Assembly (NCBI RefSeq): GCF_003573545.1
Contig: NZ_QWET01000029.1
Coordinates: 1 to 43,019, forward strand
Length of the DNA: 43,019 nt
Direction of reading: 5' to 3'
DNA from: Mariniphaga sediminis
Lineage (GTDB): Bacteria > Bacteroidota > Bacteroidia > Bacteroidales > Prolixibacteraceae
A program made the translations under genes and the position numbers. This document shows, piece by piece, positions 34,446 to 43,005 of the stretch. Below the pieces are notes generated by a model. That model searched no databases and was not told the origin of the DNA. It worked only from the letters and a program-made list of their open reading frames with translations. Within the stretch, counting starts at the first letter, position 1. The number at the start of each line of letters is the position of its first letter.

Positions 34446-36842
34446 GTGAAGTTTCTTTTTGTTTACGCTATCCTTCTTCTTTTTACTTTCACCCTGACAG
34501 GGCAAACTGTTCAGGTTATAACTACCCGTACCGGCAAACCGCTGGAAGGAGTCCTTGTCATTGGAGAAAACTTTACCTTCCAAACAGATATTGAAGGTAA
34601 AGTAAGTCTTGACAACATCAAACCTGATGAAAAAATATTGTTTCAACATTCTTCGTTTTTAAAATTTAGCAGTACAAAAGAAAGAATTGCAGACCGCGGA
34701 AATATTGTGATGTTGATTGAAGATCCGGTGCGGCTTGATGAGGTGGTGATTTCGGTAAACCGCTGGGAGCAGACAAAAAACGAGATACCCCATAAAATTC
34801 ACCAGATTGGGGCCGAGGAGGTACTGCAAAATCAACCGCAAACGACTGCTGATATGCTTGGAAGCAAAGGGGGCGTGTTTGTTCAGAAAAGTCAGATGGG
34901 TGGCGGAAGCCCTATGATCAGAGGATTTGCCGCGAACCGGGTGTTGTTGGTGGTGGATGGAATTCGTATGAACAATGCCATTTACCGCAGTGGAAACCTG
35001 CATAATGTTATTTCGCTTGATGCCAACAGCCTGGAGAAAACCGAAGTTATTTTCGGGCCGGGATCGGTTATTTATGGAAGCGATGCTTTGGGAGGGGTAA
35101 TGAGTTTTAACACTTTTTCTCCCCGGTTGTCTACTTCCGAGAAGGCAGAACAAAAAGGTAAAATCATGTCGCGTGTTTCCAGCGCCAACATGGAGAAAAT
35201 GATTCATGGTCGTCTTAATTTTGGCCGGAAAAAGTGGGCTGCGTTAGTGAGTACCACATTTTCAGACTTTGATAATCTCCGCATGGGAACTCATGGCCCG
35301 GAGGAGTATCTGCGCCCCGAGTATGTACAACCCGGAAAAATGGGAACGGATGACCGCATAGTCCGTAACCGGAATCCGAAAGTTCAGGTGTCAACAGGTT
35401 ACCGCCAGTTTAACCTGATGGCAAAAGCAAGGTACAGGCCAAACGAATATTTTGATGTTACCCTGGGGGCGCATCTTTCCCAAACTTCCGATATTCCCCG
35501 TTACGATCGGCTGGTGGTTTACCGGAACGACGCCCTGCGTTATGCCCGGTGGTATTACGGGCCCCAACAGTGGTCGTTGGTTTCGGCGCGGATAGATTAT
35601 CGGCGCACTCATGTATTGTTTGATAAACTCAATATTCTGGCGGGGTTTCAGCAGTATGCCGAAAGCCGCCATGACAGAAGCTTGTACGCCAAAGAAATGT
35701 TCCGCCGCGAGGAGGCATTAGACATCTTTTCGTTTAATGTGGATTTGGGAAAAACGTTGAACAAGCGTAACGATTTTTTTTACGGGGCAGAAGCCTTTTT
35801 GAATAAGGTAGGTTCAAAAGGTACAGCCGAAAATATTTCCGGGGGAACTCCTCAAAAGATTGCTCCACGATACCCTGATGGTTCGGATTACAAAAGTTGG
35901 GCAGGTTATTTTTCATGGAAATATAACCTGAAAGATCAATTGATTCTGCAGGCCGGAATGCGTTATACTTACACCGAATTAAACGGACAGTTCGACCCCG
36001 CTTTTTATAATTTCCCTTTTCAGGGGTTCGATATGAAAAATTCAGCACTTAATGGAAATGCAGGTCTGGTGTGGCATCCGACCCCTGATTGGCAAATCAA
36101 CCTGAATGCTTCTACCGGGTTTCGTTCCCCCAATATCGACGATGTGGCTAAGGTTTTTGATTCGGAGCCGGGGAATGTAGTTGTTCCCAATCCGGACCTC
36201 AGGCCGGAATACACCCGGAATCTGGAGGCAGGTATTGTCAGAAGTTATGCCGGAAAGGCAAAGGTGGAACTAACGGTATTTTTTACCCACCTGAAGGATG
36301 CGATGGTTCGTCGTGATTTCTCTTTAGGAGGAAGTGATTCCATTGTATACGACGGTGTTTTAAGTAAGGTGGAAGCGTTGGTTAACGCGGAATCGGCTAG
36401 GGTATTTGGCGGAAATTTTTCTTTTGAGTACCTGTTTTCTCCGGCTTTCCGTACCCGAAACGATATTTCGTTTGCCCGGGGAGAAGATGCCGACGGCTAT
36501 CCCTTGCGACATGTGCCGCCTGTTTTTGGAAGTTCGCATTTTCTTTTTGAAAAACAGCGGTGGTTCTTTGATATGTATGTGGATTACTCCGGGAAATTTG
36601 ATTTTGAACAGCTTGCTCCCGATGAACAGGAGAAACCACATCTTTATGCAGCGGATGAAAATGGGAAGCCCTGGTCGCCTGGCTGGTGGACATTAAATGT
36701 TAAAATGAATTGGCGGATGAGCGATGTTTTTTCCATTGCCGGCGGCGTGGAAAATATTTTCGATCGCCGATACCGCACCTATTCATCGGGGGTGGTTGCG
36801 CCCGGGATAAACTTTTTTCTGTCGTTGGGAGTACATTTTTGA
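34446..36842 (+). CDS. TonB-dependent receptor (haemoglobin/transferrin-receptor-like clade)
   Basis: A 798-residue outer-membrane receptor starting at a GTG codon (no ATG fits the signal peptide). Residues 1-19 are the signal, ending LTGQ. A carboxypeptidase-regulatory-like domain covers about 20-95, the plug about 100-225 (with GGGSPMIRGFAANRVLLVVDG and VIFGPGSVIYGSDALGGV), and a barrel follows ending in the typical terminal Phe (LGVHF). The boxes FRSP (559-562) and NPDL (582-585) correspond to the FRAP/NPNL region of haem receptors, but the His that binds haem between them is missing. No SusD partner or TonB genes are adjacent. The ligand is unknown. Confidence 0.9.
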   Translation: MKFLFVYAILLLFTFTLTGQTVQVITTRTGKPLEGVLVIGENFTFQTDIEGKVSLDNIKPDEKILFQHSSFLKFSSTKERIADRGNIVMLIEDPVRLDEVVISVNRWEQTKNEIPHKIHQIGAEEVLQNQPQTTADMLGSKGGVFVQKSQMGGGSPMIRGFAANRVLLVVDGIRMNNAIYRSGNLHNVISLDANSLEKTEVIFGPGSVIYGSDALGGVMSFNTFSPRLSTSEKAEQKGKIMSRVSSANMEKMIHGRLNFGRKKWAALVSTTFSDFDNLRMGTHGPEEYLRPEYVQPGKMGTDDRIVRNRNPKVQVSTGYRQFNLMAKARYRPNEYFDVTLGAHLSQTSDIPRYDRLVVYRNDALRYARWYYGPQQWSLVSARIDYRRTHVLFDKLNILAGFQQYAESRHDRSLYAKEMFRREEALDIFSFNVDLGKTLNKRNDFFYGAEAFLNKVGSKGTAENISGGTPQKIAPRYPDGSDYKSWAGYFSWKYNLKDQLILQAGMRYTYTELNGQFDPAFYNFPFQGFDMKNSALNGNAGLVWHPTPDWQINLNASTGFRSPNIDDVAKVFDSEPGNVVVPNPDLRPEYTRNLEAGIVRSYAGKAKVELTVFFTHLKDAMVRRDFSLGGSDSIVYDGVLSKVEALVNAESARVFGGNFSFEYLFSPAFRTRNDISFARGEDADGYPLRHVPPVFGSSHFLFEKQRWFFDMYVDYSGKFDFEQLAPDEQEKPHLYAADENGKPWSPGWWTLNVKMNWRMSDVFSIAGGVENIFDRRYRTYSSGVVAPGINFFLSLGVHF

Positions 36843-36949
36843 TTTTTTGTGACGATGAATAATAAAAGACATACATCACCGTTTTGTATCCATGAAGGCG
36901 TGCATTAGTCCACTTTTTTTTTACCATCAATTCGGTATCGCCTTCTGAT

Positions 36950-36976
36950 GAGGGGCGCAAGTCGCCCCTCTTTTTT
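36950..36976 (+). terminator. Terminator of the TonB-dependent receptor
   Basis: GAGGGGCG (36950-36957) pairs with CGCCCCTC (36963-36970) over CAAGT, followed by six T. It lies 107 bases after the stop codon and just before the end of the converging hydrolase gene. Confidence 0.88.
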
Positions 36977-36984
36977 ATTTCAGA

Positions 36985-38424
36985 TTAAAAATTTTTCTTC
37001 AGGAAATCCCAGGCATTGCCTCTCATAAACCGCTCTACAATATCAGAAGCTTTCAGTTTGTTGTAATCTTTCAGATTGTCAGACTGGCTTGATGCAAGAA
37101 AATTGTAAGCATGTTTTTCAAGATAACTGTCGAACAGAGGCATTTCCTCTGCCCCCCAAAAGCCGTTGAGCGGGTTAATCATTCCGTCATAGTCGGTGCC
37201 GATGCACTGAATTCCCCATGCAAACTGGTCATTCCGGTTAAGAACTTCGGCGACATGCTGGATTTGATTCCAAATAAGTTTTGATTTATAAAAAAGCATT
37301 TTTCGTCGGTTCAGGGTTGGCCCGCCTTTTTTAAGTTCCGTTTCGCTGGCTACCCTTCTTTCGTCGAACTGAATGCCAAAGACCCCTCCTGACCGGACAA
37401 TGCGGAGAATCTCATCGTCATAGAAATTAATATCGTCAGGCTGAAACTTCCCGTAATTGAACAGGTCATCTTCCACTTTCTCCAGGTGTGATCTGAAACC
37501 ATTTACCGCACCATGACTTACAATTAGCGGAAGTATCTCGCCGGGATATTCTTCTTCCAAAAAACGGTAATATTCATTCCTGGCTTTAACGCTCATGTGT
37601 TTCAGGTCGGGCAAAACCCTTTTTCCATTCGAGTTGTCAAGTAATTTGCGTAACACTTTCCAGCCAAGATCGTTAAATCCTTCGTTCATCCGGTCCGACT
37701 GATCGCACATTTTTCTTACCACACCGTGAAGGCTCTGGGCATGACCTACCATTTCGTTATCAAAGTGATGGGTTAGTCCCATAAAAAAAAGTTTTTTGTC
37801 CCAGTTTTTTACTTTATCCACATTCGCCAAAACTTCGTCCGGATTTGCTGTTTTTCCCATCATTTGCAACCCTGCATTAAAAACATGGGCTCCTTCAATG
37901 GTGAGAATAATAAAAATGGTTTTTGTATCCGGATCCTGGCTTTCTTCTATCTCGTTGAAGCTTGAAACAATTTTGTAACGATGCCATAATCCGTCAATTT
38001 TTACTTTGTGCCCGTCCAGTTGTTTATAAAAATCGTACTCCATTTCCAGGTCAGAAAAGTAGTCGCTCATTTCCTGTACATGGTCTATTCGTTTTTTGCC
38101 CAGTCCGGTAACCAGATCACTCACCACGTCGCCCGGGAGCCGGGTGCCAAGTTTAGACATTACAAAACTTTTTTCCAGTCCGCACAACGACACACAAACA
38201 ACCTCGGCTCCTCCTTTGGCGAGCGAAGTAAAGTCAGACTGCCTGAACTTAGTGAGGGTGGTCACAATATTGAGAACTTTATCGAGGAAGGTGGCTGAAT
38301 CATGATGCCAGATATTGTTGAGCCGGTTCTTATCCGGGTTGTTTACACCGGGTTTGCGGTTAAAACTTTTTCCCATTGGTTTCATGGCCGGGTGGATGTG
38401 CAAATCAATAAACTTTGTTTCCAT
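36985..38424 (-). CDS. M19-like (membrane dipeptidase family) metallohydrolase
   Basis: A 479-residue protein with no signal peptide, so probably cytoplasmic, unlike classic membrane dipeptidases. Metal-site motifs of the amidohydrolase/M19 fold are visible in order: DLHIH (Asp7, His9, His11), LTIEGAH (Glu177), GLTHHFDN (about 216-223), DLKHMS, VSHGAV and IGTDYDGM, the last resembling the GSDFDG loop of M19. Two inserted stretches make it longer than usual M19 enzymes (about 320-400 residues). The substrate is unknown. It converges on the TonB receptor gene with a terminator between. Its start ATG is preceded by AGGGAGAA, a plausible ribosome-binding stretch. Confidence 0.75.
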   Translation of the reverse strand: METKFIDLHIHPAMKPMGKSFNRKPGVNNPDKNRLNNIWHHDSATFLDKVLNIVTTLTKFRQSDFTSLAKGGAEVVCVSLCGLEKSFVMSKLGTRLPGDVVSDLVTGLGKKRIDHVQEMSDYFSDLEMEYDFYKQLDGHKVKIDGLWHRYKIVSSFNEIEESQDPDTKTIFIILTIEGAHVFNAGLQMMGKTANPDEVLANVDKVKNWDKKLFFMGLTHHFDNEMVGHAQSLHGVVRKMCDQSDRMNEGFNDLGWKVLRKLLDNSNGKRVLPDLKHMSVKARNEYYRFLEEEYPGEILPLIVSHGAVNGFRSHLEKVEDDLFNYGKFQPDDINFYDDEILRIVRSGGVFGIQFDERRVASETELKKGGPTLNRRKMLFYKSKLIWNQIQHVAEVLNRNDQFAWGIQCIGTDYDGMINPLNGFWGAEEMPLFDSYLEKHAYNFLASSQSDNLKDYNKLKASDIVERFMRGNAWDFLKKNF

Positions 38425-38716
38425 AGTTTGTTCTCCCTTGTAATTATTATAATAAAAGACATTTCTGTCTGTAATTTACGAAAAAATGCAGGGATTCGGG
38501 CAGGGGGTCAGAATATTTTCCGGTTAAACATTATTTTTGATATCCTGTTTTGGAACAAGTTGACCTGAATTATTCATAAGTTTTTACTACATATGCATTT
38601 GATTTTGGTTTGTTCGACTTAGATGGAGGGGAATGGAGAAAAAGGTTTCAAAGAATCGTAGTCATTCCGGATTAGAAAAGTAGTAGGTGAATAATTCAGT
38701 CTAAAAATTTGGGAGC

Positions 38717-40111
38717 ATGTTAAAATACATTTTTTGTGTAGTTTTTGGGATTCCATTTGCTGTTTTCGGGCAAGGGCTGAAAATTGAGGTTGAGCTGAAA
38801 CAGGCAGTGGACAAAAAGATTTTTCTTGCCAGCCATTATCTTGGAAATATTTATGTGAAAGATACTGTTCTGACAGATGGGAAAGGGGTTGGTATATTTG
38901 AATCGGATTCATTGCTTCCGCAAGGGTTGTATAAAATTTACCTAGACCAGAATCATCATTTCGACTTTTTATTGGGAGCCGATCAGCAGTTATTGCTGAA
39001 AAATGAAACATTCAATTCCGAAACCATGGAGGTTGAAGGAGCGGAAGAAACGGCGGCATTTGGCGCTTATACCTCTTTTTTGAGAGACCTTCAGACCAAA
39101 AAATCGGAATTAAACGATCGGCTGCAATCTGCTTCTACGGAAGAAAAAGAGAAATTGAGAAAAGAACTTTTACAGCTTACACCTCAATTGCATCGTTATT
39201 GGGATAGACTGTCCGAAGAATTTCCGGATTCTTTTCTTTCAAAATTTGTCAAAGCAGGTTCTGTTCCCGCGTTAGATATTTCCACATTGCCCGAAGAAGT
39301 GCAAAATAATGATTCGCTTTTACTGAACGCGCGGTTTTATTACCAGCAGGCGCATTTCTGGGATTATTTCGATTATACGGATGAACGGTTCCTTTACACT
39401 CCGTTTTTTAAATCGAAACTCGAAACCTGGTTTACCAAAGTACTTTACCAACACCATGATTCAGTGAAAAGCCATGTATTTGGTTTTATTGAGGAAGTCC
39501 GGCCACACAAGCGAATTTTTCAGTTTGCCGTGTCGTTCTTTTTAAACAGCAGTATTAACAGCAATATTATGGGGATGGATGCTCTTTTTGTGGATCTTGC
39601 CCGTAAATATTACCTTTCCGGTGAAGCATTTTGGGCCACGGAAGAATCGCTGGAAAAAGTGAGGGAAAATGTGCTTTTTTTTGAAAACAACCTTGTCGGT
39701 CAAACAGCACCCGACCTTACCCTTGAAGGGTTTGACGGCGAATACCATAACCTGCACGCAATAAATGCCCGGTTTACGCTGGTGCTCATTTACGAACCCG
39801 ACTGTTCGCATTGCAAAGTATTTGTTCCGGGCCTGCACGCCGAAGTGTATGAACCCTTTAAAGGGAAAGGTCTGGAGGTTTATGCCATTTATTCCATGGA
39901 TAACAAAGAGGAGTGGGGCAATTTTCTGACGGAACACAATTTATTTGACTGGATTAATGTGTGGGACGAGCATCATGTTTCCCGTTTTAAAGTCAAGTAT
40001 GATGGCCGTAAAACACCCGGATTGTATGTTTTAGATAAAGATAAAAAGATAGTGGCAAAGAAGATGACGGTGGAGCAGCTAAAAGATTTTATGGAAATAA
40101 ATTTGAATTAA
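38717..40111 (+). CDS. TlpA-like thiol-disulfide protein with N-terminal DUF4369/DUF5106-type region
   Basis: A 464-residue exported protein. The signal peptide is residues 1-18 (ending VFGQ). A beta-rich N-terminal region like DUF4369 (about 20-110) is followed by a helical middle (about 115-320, including a Lys/Glu-rich coiled stretch near 130-150). A thioredoxin fold follows (about 330-464), with active site C363-S-H-C366 in EPDCSHC and the cis-Pro loop KTPGLYV. Such proteins act as periplasmic thiol-disulfide oxidoreductases, often reductants for cytochrome or secreted-protein maturation. The CSHC pair differs from the usual CPPC of TlpA. It converges tail-to-tail on the SulP gene with only 20 bases between. 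Confidence 0.88.
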   Translation: MLKYIFCVVFGIPFAVFGQGLKIEVELKQAVDKKIFLASHYLGNIYVKDTVLTDGKGVGIFESDSLLPQGLYKIYLDQNHHFDFLLGADQQLLLKNETFNSETMEVEGAEETAAFGAYTSFLRDLQTKKSELNDRLQSASTEEKEKLRKELLQLTPQLHRYWDRLSEEFPDSFLSKFVKAGSVPALDISTLPEEVQNNDSLLLNARFYYQQAHFWDYFDYTDERFLYTPFFKSKLETWFTKVLYQHHDSVKSHVFGFIEEVRPHKRIFQFAVSFFLNSSINSNIMGMDALFVDLARKYYLSGEAFWATEESLEKVRENVLFFENNLVGQTAPDLTLEGFDGEYHNLHAINARFTLVLIYEPDCSHCKVFVPGLHAEVYEPFKGKGLEVYAIYSMDNKEEWGNFLTEHNLFDWINVWDEHHVSRFKVKYDGRKTPGLYVLDKDKKIVAKKMTVEQLKDFMEINLN

Positions 40112-40131
40112 AGAGCAGGGCAATCCTGGCT

Positions 40132-41766
40132 TTAACCAAGTTGCCTTTTTGCTTCTTCTGCCGCTTTTTCAAACGTGCTGAAAATGGAATCTTCTCCAAT
40201 TATTTTGTACACACCAGCCTTTTTTAAGTCAGCATTTACGCTGTCATTCACTCCCGATAGAATGACTTTTATTTCGGACTTATTCAGAATTTTTAGCGCG
40301 TCTTTCAGATTTTTCATACCGGTTGAATCGACAAACGGAACATGGCGCATCCGGATGATGACAATTTTGTTCTTTAGTCCGGTAGCTTTCAGTACTTCGC
40401 AGTATTGTTTGGCAGAAGCAAAAAACAGCGGTCCGCTTATTTCGTAAATGCCGATTTCCCGGGGTAATTGCGAATAATCTTCAATGATGTCGGTATCTAC
40501 AACAGCAGGGATGTTTTTACCCAAATCGGCCATTCTTTTCATAAAAAGTGTGGCCGACAGCACTACTCCCACTTCGATGGCCACCGTTAAATCTACCAGT
40601 ACCGTTAAAAAGAAAGTGGTCAAAAGAACGGTAATATCGAAAAACGAACTTTTCAGAATGGAGCGAAACGTCCTCCATTCGCTCATATTGTAAGCTACAA
40701 CCATTAGAATGCCGGCCAGGCTTGCCATGGGAATTAATTTTACCCATTGGCCGAAAAACAGCATAATAAGGAGTAATACAACGGCATGTACCATGCCAGC
40801 AACAGGGGTCCTCCCGCCATTTTTTACATTGGTTGCAGTACGTGCAATAGCGCCGGTTGCCGGAATTCCGCCAAAAAATGGAGTTACAATGTTGGCAACT
40901 CCCTGGGCGATCAATTCGGTATTCGAACGGTGGCGCCCCCCGATCATCCCGTCAGCGACAACAGCGGAAAGTAGCGATTCGATAGCACCAAGCAGGGCAA
41001 TGGTCAATGCCGGTTGGATGTAATCTCCCAGTTTGTTAATCTCCAACTGCGGCCAACTAAGGTGAAACGTTTGGGGAATTTCACCAAAAAACGACTCAAT
41101 GGTGAGTACTGGTAATTTAAATAGCTGGACAAGCAGCGTCCCCGCAATGATGGCAATAAGTGAACCAGGTATTTGTTTTACAAATTTTTTGGAAAAGATT
41201 ACCAGTAAAATAGTTAAAAGTGTAATGCCGACAGCATAAAAACTGACTTCCTGGATATGGTCAAAATAAACAGCCCATTTTGCGATAAATCCGGGAGGCA
41301 GATTGCGAATGTCCAGCCCCAATGCATCCCTGATCTGAGTGGAGAAAATAACAACGGCAATTCCACTGGTAAATCCGGCAATCAGCGGATGAGGAAAATA
41401 TTTCAACAACGACCCCAGTTTTAACAGTCCAAAAATAACCAGGATTATGCCGGCCAGGATTGTCGATATTAATAATCCATCGAAACCATATTGTGCGAGA
41501 ATGCTGTAAACAATCACGATGAAGGCGCCGGTGGGACCGCCTATTTGTACCCGGCTGCCGCCCAGCAGAGAAACTAAAAAGCCTGCTACCACTGCGGTAA
41601 TTAATCCCTTTTCAGGAGAAACACCCGAAGCCACGGCAAAGGCAACTGCCAAAGGAAGGGCCACAATCCCAACTACTATCCCGGCCAGCAGGTCGGATGA
41701 AAATTGTTTTCGGGAATAACCCTCTTTTAGTACACTGAATAATTTTGGCTTAAAGGATGTTTCCAT
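40132..41766 (-). CDS. SulP family anion transporter with STAS domain
   Basis: 544 residues from the ATG at 41766. The longer frame starts at a TTG inside the promoter -7 box and is rejected. The membrane part (about 12-420) holds the SulP signature GIVVGIVALPLAVAFAVASG near the start (split here to its core VALPLAVAFA), QIGGPTGAF, and FFGGIPATGAIARTATNV. The C-terminal STAS domain (about 430-544) has RHVPFVDSTGMKNL, with the regulatory Ser/Thr pair. SulP proteins carry sulfate, bicarbonate or other anions. Sulfate export or import would suit a genome with a sulfatase, but the substrate is not shown. Confidence 0.93.
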   Translation of the reverse strand: METSFKPKLFSVLKEGYSRKQFSSDLLAGIVVGIVALPLAVAFAVASGVSPEKGLITAVVAGFLVSLLGGSRVQIGGPTGAFIVIVYSILAQYGFDGLLISTILAGIILVIFGLLKLGSLLKYFPHPLIAGFTSGIAVVIFSTQIRDALGLDIRNLPPGFIAKWAVYFDHIQEVSFYAVGITLLTILLVIFSKKFVKQIPGSLIAIIAGTLLVQLFKLPVLTIESFFGEIPQTFHLSWPQLEINKLGDYIQPALTIALLGAIESLLSAVVADGMIGGRHRSNTELIAQGVANIVTPFFGGIPATGAIARTATNVKNGGRTPVAGMVHAVVLLLIMLFFGQWVKLIPMASLAGILMVVAYNMSEWRTFRSILKSSFFDITVLLTTFFLTVLVDLTVAIEVGVVLSATLFMKRMADLGKNIPAVVDTDIIEDYSQLPREIGIYEISGPLFFASAKQYCEVLKATGLKNKIVIIRMRHVPFVDSTGMKNLKDALKILNKSEIKVILSGVNDSVNADLKKAGVYKIIGEDSIFSTFEKAAEEAKRQLG

Positions 41767-41790
41767 TTGGCTGCTATTTAAAAAATTTTG

Positions 41791-41798
41791 CAAATGTA
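41791..41798 (-). promoter_or_regulatory. -7 box of the SulP gene
   Basis: Minus-strand TACATTTG matches TAnnTTTG and lies 25 bases before the chosen ATG. It overlaps the alternative TTG start, which argues against the longer protein. Confidence 0.55.
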
Positions 41799-42039
41799 GT
41801 TTCTTTTAAATCTCTCTGTTTTTATTGGCCGGAATTAATATTTCTGACTGCATTTGACTTAACAAATGCTTGTATGCAGATATCTGTATTCCTATAAATA
41901 ACCGCTCTCTTTTTTTGAAAACAGGATGAAAAATGCAGGGCGATATTGAGAATGGATAAATAAAATTCTTTTTTGTCTGAATTGCGGGGCTGATTTTTTC
42001 AATTTTAATTTATATTTAAAGCCACAAACATGGAAAAGG

Positions 42040-42513
42040 ATGAAAAAAATACTGACTAAAAAAAAGATCAACTCCATACAAAAAATGTGGGGAGATGGAA
42101 TTGTCGAAATAGGAAATACCTACGTCAATAATGGGGATTACCAGTCGGTTGCAGAAGATTTTGTGAAAAAGTTTTACGGGTACCAGGAAGGAATAGTTCT
42201 TTTTAAACCCACTCTGGCTTCTGTTGAACAATTTCGCGATACCTTTGAGAAGGCATTATCGTATTTTATTTCAGGGAATCCGAAATATACGGAAGACCAA
42301 GGGTTTGCGATAAGGCCATGGGTGAAAGTCAAATTCCGGAATGCCGGGATAATTATCATTAAAAATCATGCGGTTGCCATGGGGAACTATTATTTCACCG
42401 ATAAGACCGGATATGAAGTGAAAGTAGAATATACCTTTGGGTATTTTCTCAACCAGAATGGAGAATTAAAAATCAATTTGCATCACTCCTCATTACCTTA
42501 TACATCGGCTTAA
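42040..42513 (+). CDS. NTF2-like (SnoaL/CaMKII-association-like) small protein
   Basis: A 157-residue cytoplasmic protein without signal peptide. It appears to be an alpha+beta cone fold. N-terminal helices have KMWGDGIVEIGNTYVNNGDYQSVAEDFVKKFYGY (about 16-49, cited by region), followed by strands VLFKPTLAS, GFAIRPWVKVKFRNAGIII, AVAMGNYYFTD and KINLHHSSLPY at the end. The closing strand with paired His resembles the NTF2-like CaMKII-association type. Proteins of this kind in Bacteroidetes are, as I recall, sometimes labelled phosphoribosyl-AMP cyclohydrolase, but none of that enzyme's cysteine or metal motifs is visible here. Function is unknown. Confidence 0.75.
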   Translation: MKKILTKKKINSIQKMWGDGIVEIGNTYVNNGDYQSVAEDFVKKFYGYQEGIVLFKPTLASVEQFRDTFEKALSYFISGNPKYTEDQGFAIRPWVKVKFRNAGIIIIKNHAVAMGNYYFTDKTGYEVKVEYTFGYFLNQNGELKINLHHSSLPYTSA

Positions 42514-42618
42514 AAAATGTATTTTTGTTTTATTTCTTGATAATGAATGTTTTTCTGTTTGGGAGTGTATTTTGAAAGTTTAAAAAAGGTTTTTTTTTAG
42601 GGAAAAATACTGGCTGGA

Positions 42619-42649
42619 TTTGTCTGGAAAAAAATAAATATTACTTTTG
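42619..42649 (+). promoter_or_regulatory. Consensus promoter of the tRNA-Lys gene
   Basis: TTTG at 42619-42622, exactly 19 bases, then TACTTTTG at 42642-42649, an ideal Bacteroidetes -33/-7 pair. The tRNA begins 33 bases after the -7 box. Confidence 0.85.
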
Positions 42650-42682
42650 CACCCGCCTTTAAGGAAAAGGCAACATAAGGAT

Positions 42683-42755
42683 GACTCAGTAGCTCAGTTG
42701 GTAGAGCACATCCCTTTTAAGGATGGGGTCCTGGGTTCGAGCCCCAGCTGAGTCA
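42683..42755 (+). tRNA. tRNA-Lys (anticodon UUU)
   Basis: A full cloverleaf can be folded: acceptor GACTCAG/CTGAGTC (42683-42689 with 42748-42754), D stem GCTC/GAGC, anticodon stem CATCC/GGATG, and T stem CTGGG/CCCAG with loop TTCGAGC. The loop CTTTTAA puts anticodon TTT at 42716-42718, reading AAA/AAG. The discriminator base is A at 42755. The 3' CCA is not encoded. Confidence 0.97.
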
Positions 42756-42770
42756 CTTTTTAAGATTAGT

Positions 42771-42806
42771 AAAAACCGTTGAAATAATTATTCCAACGGT
42801 TTTTTT
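42771..42806 (+). terminator. Terminator of the tRNA gene
   Basis: AAAAACCGTTG (42771-42781) pairs with CAACGGTTTTT (42794-42804), with T residues after it. It lies 15 bases beyond the mature tRNA end. Confidence 0.9.
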
Positions 42807-42828
42807 ATTTTATGTTCGGACAGTTTTT

Positions 42829-42871
42829 GGCTCACCTACTTTTCAAGGTGATCCCTTTTCAAGGTGAGCCC
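42829..42871. repeat. Nested inverted and tandem repeats
   Basis: GGCTCACCT (42829-42837) is exactly inverted at 42862-42870, extended outward by T-rich/A-rich flanks. Inside, a 16-base unit TTTTCAAGGTGATCCC (42840-42855) is repeated directly at 42856-42871 with one change. This pattern is typical of a mobile-element end or a protein-binding site. I cannot name the element. Confidence 0.55.
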
Positions 42872-42939
42872 AAAAAATAGCAGAACGTATTATTAACGTC
42901 AGTTCGATGTAAGAAACCTAAGAAATTGCTAGCAAAAAA

Positions 42940-42999
42940 GCAAAGTTTTGTTTATATTTAAGTGTCTTATATTTAAATATTTAACAAACAAAACCTTGC
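42940..42999. repeat. Inverted repeat around a promoter-like stretch
   Basis: GCAAAGTTTTGTTT (42940-42953) and AAACAAAACCTTGC (42986-42999) are complementary except for one G-U. Between them TTATATTTAA occurs twice (42952-42961 and 42967-42976), each resembling a -7 box. Confidence 0.5.
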
Positions 43000-43005
43000 T
43001 CTGAT

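Noticed and set aside
41767-41793. TTG start for the SulP gene
   Set aside because: The codon lies inside the -7 box TACATTTG; the ATG at 41766 gives a normal N terminus.
42840-42871. CRISPR-like direct repeat
   Set aside because: Only two directly abutting 16-base units occur, with no spacer between them, and no cas gene is in the window.
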